A DNA stretch of 64,000 bases from Capsaspora owczarzaki ATCC 30864 (taxonomy: Eukaryota; Opisthokonta; Filasterea), in assembly GCF_000151315.2 (NCBI RefSeq), contig NW_011887293.1:1729552-1793551 (forward strand), in the 5' to 3' direction. Shown one piece after another: positions 13,424-24,110 of this stretch. The notes beneath the pieces were generated by a model. The model was not told where the DNA came from, did no database searches, and saw only the letters and a list, made by a program, of their open reading frames with translations. The position numbers and the translations under genes were made by a program. How positions within the stretch are numbered: the first letter of the stretch is position 1; every line of letters begins with the position of its first letter.

Positions 13424-15263
13424 TGCAAAATCAGACGAAAGCAGAGACAAAGCAGAGAAACAAAGTGAGTAAAACAAATGAATCTGCAACTGCACGAAAA
13501 GCAGTGGACTGCATTGTGAGCGCAGTAAAGGGCCTGTGGGTCGACGGCGAGTATCGACATGTTTCCTATTGATGAGGTGTCGCTGATTGGTGGTGGTGGT
13601 GGTGGTCCTCGCTAACAATAACAAGCAACAACAAGCCTGCTGCCACACTCAAACTGTTTTTTTTTTTTTTTTTTTTTTTCGGTGTTTCTGTTGCTATTCG
13701 TTTTGTCTCGATGGGAACTGAATCTGCAATCTCCTTCGTGCGCTACTCTCCAAAAGGACCGCACGGCAAACACTGTCTCTGGACTGTTTCTTCCCAGTCC
13801 CCGGACCGCGCTGCACCCTTCGAAGACAAAGTTCAAAAATCACAAAATAAAAAATAATAATAATAATAAATAATCGTAAAAAATAAAAATAAAAAATTCC
13901 TTTTTTTTTTTTTGGGCCTGTGCTCTCTCGCTCTCACGCGATGCCCAGCGACATGGAGCCAATCTGCGCGTGCGGCGGGGGTTCAACGCGCAGACACACA
14001 TGCTCGCCGAGATCCCCTTGCTGTTCTTCCGCAAGTGGCGTTGAACGTGCGCGGCACCGAGCGACGAGGATGCCTCAGAAATAGTAGGCTGACAGTGGCT
14101 ACACAAGCAGCAAGCAAGCAGCCGCACAGGCAAACAAGCGAGCTCCTCCGACTGACGACAGGGTGGTCTCAGGCAGAGATGCACAGGTTGCATGGTCGAC
14201 CACCCGCATCTCAATGCACACAAGTCCAACCCCTGCTTGTTTTCTCCCTTATTCCCCTTTCCTTCAGCAAGAGCGGGATTCGCCTCTCGTTGCCTTCCTT
14301 CCATTCAGTCCGTCTCCAAACGCCGTTTTCAGCTGGCACTTCTCCTTCCACTCCCATCTCAGTCAGTCCTAACCCTAACCCCTCCCGCTCCCCCAATCGC
14401 CCAACCCTACCCTCTGTCACTCGTAATCACAAACAACAAAACGCTGGTTGTTCAGATCCGTTGCCTATTTTTTTTATTTCTGTTTTTTTTTTTTTATTGT
14501 TGTGGAGTTTTTTTTTTTTTTTTTTTTTTTTTCGATTTCGTCACATCGTCGGCATGGCGTAGGGGTTTCGCATCGCGCAGCCAGCCAAGAACCAAACCCC
14601 TGTGCTCCTTTTGCTTGCTTTGCATCTGCTTTGAAGTTGCTGGGGGAGAGAGGCGCAGTTTCCCCACATCAATGGTAGACCAGCAGAAACAAAGCGCCAA
14701 AGACAGACCGCAAAACGACCGCAAAAACACTCAAAAAAAAAAAAAAACACGAGGAGAAAAAAAAAAAAAGAAAAAGAAAAAGAAAAAGAGCTGGTAGATC
14801 CATTGCGTGTTGGATCGCTCTGATGCGCCCGAGCAGGTGTGGCTGAGCAGGGGCAAGCAAGTCGAGACGTGTCTCCAATGTGGGACGATGTCGGGATGCG
14901 CGGCGACGGGCAGCGACGCAGCAGAAGCAGAGCAAAAAAAAAAAGCAAAAAAAGCACAAAAAAAAACCTTACAAAATCCACGACATTTTTTTATTATAAT
15001 AATAATAATAAAAAAATATAAAATCGAAACAAAAGACTGACTAAAATATAAAGCAAAGAAACCAAAAAAAAAAAACAAAATAGTGAACAAAAAGGCAACT
15101 CGATTTCATTGTTTGATGCATTATTTTAGGATTTTTTTTTTCAACGCTTCATATTTTTCAGTCACCTTTTTTTTTTTTTTTTTTTTTTTTGTTTTTTTCG
15201 ATCTTTACACAAGTTTTTTTTGGCATTCTGGATCTAGATTTCTGCAGGAGGGGTGTTTTCGGA
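13424..15263. other. 1.8-kb spacer between MOB1 and erlin, homopolymer-rich
   Basis: Divergent spacer. It contains long T tracts (13659-13679, about 14508-14532 and near 15169-15190), A tracts near 14734-14748 and 14758-14770, AAT triplet runs near 13857-13869 and 15000-15012, and two telomere-like units at 14368-14382. Several ORFs up to 216 codons cross it, but they have low-complexity or erratic composition, and I support no gene here. It should hold the MOB1 and erlin promoters. Confidence 0.5.
14368..14382. repeat. Short interstitial telomere-like motif (two TAACCC units)
   Basis: Two consecutive TAACCC hexamers within a C-rich stretch. This is the C-strand form of the TTAGGG telomere repeat common in opisthokonts. 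Only two units are present, so chance occurrence is quite possible. Confidence 0.3.
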
Positions 15264-17268
15264 ATGAGTTTCGCGAGTACACTTATTGGGCTGCTTGCAA
15301 TCGCAATCATGCTGATCAACGCATCCATCCATCGCGTGGAAGAAGGTCGGCGTCGCTCGAGCGTTGTTAGGATTGAGAGATGATTTGGGATGAACAAAAT
15401 CCCACATCCACACAGAACTGACAACGCTGACATTGACTCGCTCGTCACTATTGCATTGTGTGCGCAAATTTCCAATCATTCATTCATTCATTACAAAAAA
15501 ATCCAGGCCATGTTGGCATCTACAAGCGAGTAAGCGGCGGTTTTTGAGCTGCCAGCTCAGCATGCTGGCAGATTGAACGATTGAACTGACGTTCGTTTGT
15601 CATCAACTGCGTTCACGACAGGGCGGCGCGTTGCTCAAGGAGACCACTGCGCCAGGATATCACGTCATGCTGCCGTTCATCACAACGCACCACGACATCC
15701 AAGTCACTCTTCAGACGTGAGACCTCCAACGCGTTGCCAGCAGAAAATTGGCTCCTAACTCCTCGAATCTCACAACTGACAAACTGAAATCGGGTGCCAA
15801 TGCAGAGACGAGGTCCGCGATGTTCCTTGTGGCACCAGCGGAGGCGTCATCATCACATTTGAGCGCGTGGAGGTCGTGAACATGCTCGATCAGCGTTTCG
15901 TGTACGATACGGTCAAGGTAACGGTCACAGCATTGCAGGACCAGATCTTGCGACGTGCCAAGCTCTGTTTAGCTCACAGTGCGCAATGTATGGCATTCTT
16001 GCACAGAATTACACTGGTATGGTTTCACTGGAGGACGATCTCTTGCGCCTAAAATGTGCCCAAAGGTCACACTCACTTTCCAACAAACAATGTCGCACCC
16101 CCTCCTCACAATTTGCTTCCCAAAGTCGACTATGACAAGCTGCTGATCTTTAACAAAATTCACCATGAAATCAACGAGTTTTGCAGCTCTCACACGCTGC
16201 AGGAGGTCTACATTGACATGTTCGACCGCATCGACGAGAGCATTTTCAACGCCCTGCAACGCAGCTTGGATCAATGGGCGCCTGGCGTCCGTGTTCAAGC
16301 TGTCCGAGGTATGGAGTAGTTCTGGATTTTGACATCTGTGCTAGCGACGTGATGCGGGTTTTCAAACTTTAAAACTTTTTGTGATCGGTTTGTTTCGTCC
16401 TCTTCTTCTTTCCTGCCTAGTCACCAAGCCTCGACTCCCACAGGTATGTGAATCAAGTGATTGGAGAGCACGTCTAGTTGGATGGTGATTGGCGCGATGT
16501 TCTCATCTCATTTTTTCAATTGCTCGTTGTCCAACGGTTTTATGCTGGTCGTCTACAGAGCATCCTCCAAAACTATGAAAACGTACGCCGATGATGACTT
16601 GATGATGTCCACAATTGGTTGTCCTCTGCTGGGTCTCACTTTCAGGAGCATTGTGCTGTCAAAATGCAATCTCCAAAACATAAAACAGATGGAGGCGGAA
16701 AAGACCAAGCTGCTGTTTGCCGTTCAGCGCCAAAAGGTCGTCGAGCAGGAGGCTGAAACCGAACGCAAGCGTGCAATGATTGGTAAGCGGGCCGCCGCAT
16801 TTTGGAACGCGCAATGGCGACACCGCCCAGTCTCACTCTCCTTGTTGGTTTGCCAATAGTTGCTGAAAAGGAGGCCGCAGTTGCTCGAATTCGCTATGAG
16901 CAAAACATTGCAGAGGAGCGGAGCAAGCAGAGCGTGTCCGAGATCCAAGGTACGGAACAGCGATAATCGTTAGCAAAGATTCGGACACTCGGATGCTTGC
17001 CATCGCTCAGCCGTCTGTTGCCTGGATAGATGCCACATTCCTTGCCCAGCAAAAGGCTCGTGCAGATGCCGACCTCTACAGTGCCACGAAGCGTGCCGAG
17101 GCCAACGAGCTTTTGTACACTCCATTGTACCTCGAGGTTATCAAGTATCAATCGTTAGCCAACAACACCAAGATTTACTTTGGCAACAGCATCCAGGGCA
17201 TGTTCACCGAGACCATCCAGCAGTTTGTCCAGCCTCCTCAACAGCCTGTTGCTGCTCGCGGCCACTGA
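15264..17268 (+). CDS. ERLIN: Erlin (ER lipid-raft SPFH/prohibitin-domain protein)
   Basis: ER membrane SPFH protein; animal erlins form large lumenal rings that steer IP3 receptors and sterol regulators to ERAD. Eleven exons: 15264-15345, 15507-15529, 15622-15716, 15806-15917, 16007-16016 (10-nt microexon), 16126-16308, 16421-16443, 16559-16582, 16689-16782, 16860-16949 and 17030-17268. The total is 975 nt, 324 residues, against about 339 in human ERLIN2. An N-terminal signal-anchor ([18 protein letters not shown]) is followed by [37 protein letters not shown] and [11 protein letters not shown]. The coiled-coil has [11 protein letters not shown] and EAETERKR, and the C-terminal part has YFGNSI. 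The conserved Asn-Tyr-Thr comes from the microexon. The C-terminus is shorter than in animals. Confidence 0.95.
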
Positions 17269-17968
17269 GAGCAGAAGACTGAATGGCGGTTTTTTTTTTT
17301 TTGTTAGCAGCAACAACACAAACCAAAAAAACAATTGGCTCAGTCCATCTTCTTGTGTGTGCGTGTATGTCTTCTTCCCAGTTTGCAATGAAAAGCATAT
17401 GCATCCAACCACAACACACGACTTGAGAGAATTGACTCGCTCAGGTTGGGGAGGCGAAACTTTTTTGGCGTGAGGCTTCTGTTCCAACTGCGCCACTGCT
17501 GCGCACCTAGTAGTTTCAACTTTGTACACAACCTCGCTTGTGCTCTTCTGCAGAGGTGCTGCCTGCTGTCTGAAGGACAACTGCATTTCATGTGTGTCAT
17601 CTCTGTCGGCGTTTCACCAAATGATTTTTTTGTTATTATTCTTTGTGTTTGCACTGAGCCATGCCGTCCATTCTCGACCACTCCGCTTCGCTTTTGCGCG
17701 CACTCTCACTGCTCTCTTATTCAGCACTTGTATTGTCACCGTTTTGCGCATCGCAGACGAGCGACCATCGACATTGTTTGGGTTGTTTATTGTTGTTGTT
17801 GTTATTTTCTGATGACGCCCTTTCCGGTTGTTTGCTCGCTCAACTGACCTCTCGCTGAACGTCGAATGGCATGTTCTGTTCCACTTGTGTAGCTTCCTAT
17901 TTACTAGAGCTCTCTTCCGACCCGGCGGCTTTTTCTGCAGGACAAAGTCCGTCCGCAACGCCACCACC
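17269..17968. other. Spacer between erlin and the F-box gene
   Basis: About 700 bp between two plus-strand genes, holding the erlin 3' UTR and the next promoter or leader. It is rich in T and pyrimidine runs. A good initiator context (caccacc before ATG) ends it at 17969. No separate gene is supported. Confidence 0.45.
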
Positions 17969-20486
17969 ATGTGTGACACTGCCAAGAAATCTGCCTCGCA
18001 TCTGTACCTGCAAGCCGAAGCTCGCCCCTCGCGGTCGGGAAGCGATGTGCTTCCAGTAACAAAGTCATCGAGCATTTATACGCTGGTAACAATCATAATA
18101 ATAATGAGAAGAATTGATGGCATTGGCGCAGACTTGTGTGTCAATTTTTGGCCAACCTTTTCAACAACTTTTGGCGAACTTCGACCAGCTTGACGTCCAG
18201 GCGGGCCCGCTGATCCACGAGAAGCTTCCTCCGGAAGTCATGCTCTTAATCTTTTCACACATGGATGTGGTGTCACTTTGTCGATGTGCTCAAGTCTCGA
18301 AGGTAACGGGCATTTTGTTTGCTTCGTCCACTTGTTCTTGGTTGCCGTTTCTTGGGCCTACCAACGTTCTGACCATAACTCGCGCACTGGCGCATTTCCA
18401 TTGGTGCAGTACTGGAACTTTCTTGCCCTGGATGGCAGCCTGTGGCAAAACATTGACTTTTTTGCCTTCCAAAAGCACGTTCAAGACTCGCACATTGAGC
18501 ACATTGCTCGGCGCTGTGGCAATTTCCTCCGGTTTGTGCTTCCAGATACACGTCGCTGCCGCCAGCTGCGACAAAAGAGCCTTTATTTGATCATCCCTGT
18601 AGCTGATTGCAAGTTTGGCTGTTTTTGTCTTGTTTGTTTTTTCGTAGTCGGTTGAGCTTGTACGGCTGCGAAAATGTCTATGACAAGGCGATCCGAGTTT
18701 TCGCACGCCACTGCCATAACATTGAAGATCTGAATCTTTCGCAGTGCACTGCCCTGACTGACTTTACAGTCCAGGTAAGTTTACGTTTGTTCGTCGAACT
18801 GTGCGCTCCTGTTCCTTTTGCTCAATCTTGTTTTCACGCGTTTTGTTCCACCTACAGGCCATCAGCGTCGAATGCCATGCCATCAAACGCCTGTCTCTCG
18901 CAAATTGCACGCAGATAACCGACTTGATGTTCCCGTTCCTCGCTCGGGGTTGCCCGTAAGCATCGGTGTCTTGTCCACACACACGCACGAGTGAACCCCT
19001 CACAATTCCACCCTTTCTTGGTTTGTAGTGAGCTGGAAGAGCTTGATGTCTCTTGGTGCTCAATGATGGGACGCTTCGGGCTCAAGCTGTATGCGACCGA
19101 CACTGGATCCCAGTTTGGCGCACACTTTACCACACGCTTGCGCTTTCTTCGTTTGAAGGGATGCTCACGCATAACTGGTAGGTGCATTTCTCAAGTGATT
19201 TTCATGTCGCGCACGTCAAACTTACGACCAACTTGGCTTGAATGATAGACGCCGGGTTGGACGTACTCGCAGCCGCGTGTCCAGAGTTGCGGGGCATCGA
19301 CCTGACTGCCTGTATCTGTGTGGGCGACGTTGGTACGCAGAACGCATTCTTGACATGCATGCTTGAAAAACCACCCTTAATGTATTCGTTGCTCTCACCC
19401 CCTCTCGGAAACTCGCGCGTCGTAGGCATTCGCTCACTGGCAAGGCATTGCCCAAAACTCGAAAGGCTGTGCATCTCCCATTGCCCATTGATTTCTAACG
19501 CTGCTCTCAAGTGTCTGGGTGAAGCGTGTCCCGATTTGCTGTCTCTGGAATGCGCCGGCTGTGTGCGTGTCACTGATGCTGGCGTGGAGGCCATCGCAAA
19601 GCACTGCCCTCGTCTCGAGTGCCTGGATCTGGAAGACTGCATTCGGTTGACCGACCAGAGCCTGCGCGACATTGGAAGACACAACCGGCGCCTCGCACGC
19701 ATCATTCTCTCCAACTGCGATCTGCTCACGGACGATGGCATCCGACTGCTGGCCAACGGTTGCCCATACCTCGATACTGTCGAATTGGACAACTGCTCGC
19801 TGCTAACGGATACCGCGCTCGACCACTTGCGCGTGTGCAAGTGGCTGAGCTCGGTGCAGATCTACGACTGTCGCCTCGTCAGTCGCGAAGGGGTGCAAGC
19901 ATTCTTGAAGCACCTCAAAGAAGACCGAGAGCGTACAGTGTTTGATCTACTGTACCACCAGTCCGAGGAGCATCAGGCCGAGGTGCTCGAGATTCTCCTG
20001 TCACGGCAACGCAAGACGTCGCTGTGCCGCTCGTTCTCGACAACGCCACCAGCTTCCCCTCTCGGTCGCGTTCGCGTTCATTCATTCCTGCTTCCGCTTC
20101 CCGGAGCAGCTGCCACCGATCACGATAACAACAACGAGAATCAACAGCGCGCCGATCGCCAGGCCAATCACGCCCAGCACGAGGGCTTCCACGTTGGCGC
20201 GCGTGCAGCTCATGTTATTATGCTCGCTCGCGCCTTCTTGAGGCGCCCTCGGTCGACGAGTGCCACGGCCACTGCCGCAACCACTTTGGCGAACGCCGTT
20301 CCTCTAACTGTCGCCGGGCCGGGTGCCAGAGGACCTGCAGCAGGTGCCGCCGAAGAAGCCGGCGTGATCGTTGCTCCGCCGCAAACTCCCCCTCCAGCTT
20401 GGCGTTCAACGCGCATGCTTGAAGAAATGGATGAAATGGACGCCTTTGCCAGCATCGATCATCGAAACGGGTGTAACATTCTCTAG
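17969..20486 (+). CDS. F-box / leucine-rich repeat protein, FBXL2/FBXL20 type, with C-terminal CaaX box
   Basis: Substrate receptor of an SCF ubiquitin ligase. Exons: 17969-18085, 18132-18302, 18410-18531, 18648-18774, 18858-18955, 19029-19177, 19249-19332 and 19426-20486; phases close for 642 residues. The F-box is near residues 66-110 (KLPPEVMLLIFSHMDVVSLC, WNFLALDGSLWQNIDFF). About a dozen cysteine-type LRRs follow, for example LSLYGCENVYDKAI, LSLANCTQITD and LDLEDCIRLTDQSL. A roughly 190-residue C-terminal extension, partly Asn/Gln-rich, replaces the short tail of animal FBXL2. The last four residues are CNIL, a CaaX box ending in Leu as in animal FBXL2, implying geranylgeranylation and membrane location. 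The 46-nt first intron and the first exon are the least certain parts. Confidence 0.88.
20082..20213 (-). other. 43-codon antisense ORF with a strong membrane segment (status unclear)
   Basis: Opposite the FBXL C-terminal extension, an ATG at 20213 opens 43 codons. These give a short polar head, a hydrophobic run of about 24 residues (VLGVIGLAIGALLILVVVIV) and a Cys/Lys/Arg-rich tail before TGA. It looks like a small tail-anchored or single-pass protein. However, hydrophobic codons are the natural antisense of the Asn/Asp/Gln-rich plus-strand coding sequence, so it may be a shadow. Confidence 0.15.
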
Positions 20487-20666
20487 AAGTCGCGCAGCAA
20501 CGCACAGTTTTTGTGTTCTCGTCATGTTTTTTTTTTCGGGTTCCGCGAGGCATGCAAGCGGGATGGAAGAAGCTGTTGAAGCGGGGATGCATGCATGTTA
20601 ATATTGTAATATGGAACAAAAAACTTGTAAAGCTGAACTGAGAAAGAGTGTTGTTGATTCTATTTG

Positions 20667-22067
20667 TCATTGTCTCAATTGCAACAATCGTGCATATACA
20701 GGTTGATTAGCGCTCCGCGTGCAAATTTCCCGCTCAGACCATGTCGTGACTGCTTCCGATAAAACTGGCCACATGTGCTTTGGAATTGCCTCGCGAGGCG
20801 AGACGGTGTGTCCAATGGAGTTGACTGCATTCGGGTCAAACGAAATACCATTGATTTTCGCCATGTCCATCCACCCATTCAAGTCTATAAACTCGTAGCG
20901 TGGGTTTGTGTTGATGCTGGTAGAGGACGGGGAGTCTGGGAATTGAGCGAGTGGGTGCTGCCCTGCAGCTGCTCGCTGAGCCAAGCCGTGTTCAATCAGT
21001 GGCACCAAGTCCACAGAGTGAAACTGCGCCACCTGTGCGCACTCTGGGGCAGCGAGAGCTTCAAGCAAATCCTCGCCAACGAGTGGCAGGTCGGACTTGA
21101 ACAGGATTAACAGTGGAGTGCTGGTCTTCTTCTGTTGCGTTAGAGGTCGGTCGCCGCCTTCAGAGATCTGTGAACTGGAATGCTCGGAGCCTTGTGCGAT
21201 GAGCTGTGCCTCGCTATGGAGGCGCAGGCGATGAAGTTGGACGAGTTCTTTGATGAACAGCGGATTGATCATTCGCCGTTTGCGATGGCGTTGCTTGAAT
21301 TGGGGATCCGAGAAGAGAAACGATACCATTGCGACCGGACCAGGGTACTGGCCAAGTGTAGACTGCAGGTGAGCGTGTGTGTTGCAAACACGGTACGAGA
21401 GCCGGGACTTTGTGGCGGCAATGGCCTGTGCTTTCGCGATGGCCCGCGAAATGTACTCTTCCCGGATGTCCAGACCCAAGTAATTCCATGGCGTTGCTTG
21501 TCCTGCCTCTGAAGTGCTGAGCGATCTTAGAAAGCGGCCTATGCAGCAAAGGTTTCAAGGCAATGGGGCAATGTACGGTGAGTTGAAGTGAATGTATTCT
21601 CTTCTTGGCGCGTAAAATCCGCCAGCAACCCCACAACTAAATCAAAGATCAACACCCGACTACAACGAGGGAGATGGACTTCGTCAACTGGGTTGGGATG
21701 GGGTTGGGATTGAGTTACCGCTGTGGCAGCCAAAGTCAACGAGGAGTGGCTGTCGTGGCGCCGGGTAGATTGCGGCCCACTCTTCCGCGGTGACGTCTGG
21801 CTTGGGCTGCATGTGGTACGCAGTGAATGCATTGACATGCGGTCGGATGAATGCGGTGCGGCGCGGCTGCTGCCATGCGAGTCGCACATGCGCTGTGCTG
21901 CTGCTGCTGCCACTGAGCGCGCCCACCATCGCCGCCGCTGCAGACGTGGCAAGTCCATGGAGCAGCGAACACGGCGGCAGAGCGCAGTCATCGCTCTTGC
22001 GACTGAGTCTGGGGACGGTCGAGACGCTTGGCAGCCGAGCAGTCGCAGCCACGCGAGCCAGCACCAT
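20667..22067 (-). CDS. tRNA (guanine-N7)-methyltransferase, bacterial/organellar TrmB type
   Basis: SAM-dependent enzyme predicted to make m7G46 in tRNA. Two exons: 21719-22067 and 20667-21538 (406 residues). The SAM site reads VDFGCHSGRFL followed by NYLGLDIREEY, and the catalytic-domain motif is SFLFSDPQFKQRHRKRR, where most relatives have a PDPW-like motif. The N-terminal block IRPHVNAFTAYHMQ resembles the RxHxNP-type leader of bacterial and plastid TrmB rather than nuclear METTL1/Trm8. The start at 22067 is chosen because it opens an Arg/Ala/Ser-rich, acid-free stretch typical of a mitochondrial presequence (MVLARVAATARLPSVS). The frame is open to 22184. A long insert follows the RKRR motif. 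Mitochondrial location is inference. Confidence 0.8.
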
Positions 22068-22280
22068 TACTGTGGAGAAGGAACGGGAAGAACTGAGCCC
22101 CTTGCTTGCTTGGTCGACTGCAATATCAGATATCAGTGCATTTTGTATGGGACAAGTGTATGATGACCCCCTCAAAACCCTCACAGTTAAAGGGGAGGAT
22201 CAACGCTCAGTCCTCAAGTCAAACCGCCGTCGTTGCTGCTTTCCCCACACTCCGATTTAGCTTTACCAACAAGCAATATT

Positions 22281-22323
22281 AGCATTGCATTGCATTACAC
22301 TACATTGCATTGCATTGCATTGA
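22281..22323. repeat. GCATT pentanucleotide microsatellite in a bidirectional promoter
   Basis: About eight imperfect GCATT/ACATT units directly before the Nudix start at 22336 and opposite the methyltransferase leader. It is simple-sequence DNA between divergent genes, and a length polymorphism is likely. Confidence 0.7.
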
Positions 22324-22335
22324 GTGGGGGCGGTC

Positions 22336-23738
22336 ATGGCATCATCATCATTGCCAGCACGACCTGTGCGACTGGACGCCGACACCGACGCCGATGCCGA
22401 TGCTGATGCTGATGCTGATGCCGCTGTGAACGTAAAGCCGAGCGTGCCAACTGAGCCCGCCAGCTGCGCCGCTGAGCCCAATGATACTCTGGGCAGCAGC
22501 GATCAAGCACCCTTGGTACGAGCGGTAACTGACGCTCAACCGGCAGCCCGTTCGTTGCCGGGACTCCAGTCACCTGCATCGCCGTCGTCTGCAGCACAAG
22601 CACAAGCACAAGCACAAGCACAAGCACAAGCACAAGCACAAGCACAAGCACAAAGCACAAAGTCCCCCCGCGTCAGAGTGCCCAAGAAGGCTGCGAGTCC
22701 AGCAGCCGCGTCGTCCCCGCGCTCAGCAGCTGCGAGCCCATCGCGGCCTCCTCCCACCTTGACATCCAGCTATTCGGGTCGAATCAGACCGCAGGAGATT
22801 CAAGATTATGCCGCTGCTGGCCTCGTGTTTTTCCGTCGCCATCCGGACGCCAACGCCTTTTCATTGTTGCTCTGCGAGGAACCGCGTCCTGGAAAGGCAA
22901 AGCTGTCGTCCCCGGTAGCAAGCAGGCAACAAAGCTTTGGAGATGATCATCATACCAGTGTGTTGTATGACATACTGTGGGTATATGTGTGTGAGTTCTC
23001 ACTTGGCGTGATGATGAAATGCATTGCGTCACGTCCAGGCGAAAGCTGCGAACGGCCACAACTTGTTTGTCACATTGATTGGCGGCAAAGTCGAAGCCGA
23101 GGACCTCCGGAACCCGCTTTTGACCGCTGTTCGTGAGTTTCAGGAGGAAACAGGCGGGTAAGAGATTGATTTTGCCACAGGGATGTGCTGTTGTTGCATG
23201 TTGTGTTTTGTCGTCGTCGCTCAGCTTTGGGGCGCTCCTTCCGCCGTGTGTGTGGGACAGAGCGCTTTGGGAAGACGCGAGTGACACCGCAGCCATTGAC
23301 CGACTACTTGGCATGTGCAAACATGCCGCCGCAATGTGGCACATGCCTGGTCGCTACGTTGCATACCTGGTCGAAGTTCCTCCCAGCGAAGAAGCAGCAT
23401 TTGCAACGCTTCCTGCGCGCTTTGCCAACAAATTTGTCGCCGGCAGTCCACGCTCTGCAAACACTCCGGCTCGTCGTATTGACTGGTTTGACTGGGCCCA
23501 CCTACATGCAGCCTCCGCGTCCCATCATCAGCTGGTCTACCCGGCCGGCAACCTCCCATATTCCGTTCCTGCGACCCCAGCCGCAGTCGAGCTTCATTTT
23601 CTTGCCAAGGCTGTATTCACCTCGTTTGCCTTCGATCCGACTCTGAGGTATGCGTTCCGGGATGATCCACGCGTACCCAACAACGAAGTCAATGCCCTTG
23701 GAAAGAAATTGGACGCGTTATTTGTGTCGCCGCCTTGA
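22336..23738 (+). CDS. Nudix hydrolase-domain protein with low-complexity N-terminus
   Basis: Three exons: 22336-22914, 23039-23157 and 23225-23738, phases closing for 403 residues. Residues 1-150 are low complexity: an Asp-Ala dipeptide run near 15-30, an Ala-Gln dipeptide run encoded at 22592-22651, then Ser/Pro/Ala. The conserved part begins near GRIRPQEIQDYAAAGLVFFRR. The Nudix box spans the second splice junction as GGKVEAE, then ten residues, then REFQEETGG. It fits the GX5E...REUXEEXGU pattern with three extra residues in the middle. The last 170 residues include MPGRYVAYLVEV and YPAGNLPYSV and look globular. Nudix enzymes cleave nucleoside diphosphates linked to another moiety; the substrate cannot be named from sequence alone. 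Confidence 0.82.
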
Positions 23739-24110
23739 AACGCCACAACCCCTTTGCTCTGCACCCTCCCTTTTGTATAATTACAGTGTTACCCTTCGCC
23801 TAGAATGACAATGACCTTCAGGCGGTGTTTTGCTTCTTGACTGGCGCTCAGTCCGCATCTTTACCAACTGAGATTGCCGACCTCATTGTGACAAAGCATT
23901 ACTGGCAAGGCGCGCAGCACACTGAATGATCGCAGAGTGGTGAAGCTATCCTCGAATGTGCTCTGCAAGTCGCTGCACCTCGGAGTATGGACGGAAATTT
24001 GGCACAATTAATTCAAACACTCGAAAGACAATAGCTCACTACAGCACGCGGCAGAAACAAGCAGAAATGGGCACACGCAAGGAAGAAGAACAATGTTGTG
24101 TGTGTGTTGA
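23739..24110. other. Tail-to-tail spacer between Nudix gene and UROD
   Basis: About 370 bp of convergent 3' flanks. I see no gene, repeat or clear hairpin in it. Confidence 0.4.

Noticed and set aside
13912-14562. 216-codon plus-strand ORF in the MOB1-erlin spacer
   Set aside because: Erratic, low-complexity composition ending in Phe runs from a T tract; no family resemblance.
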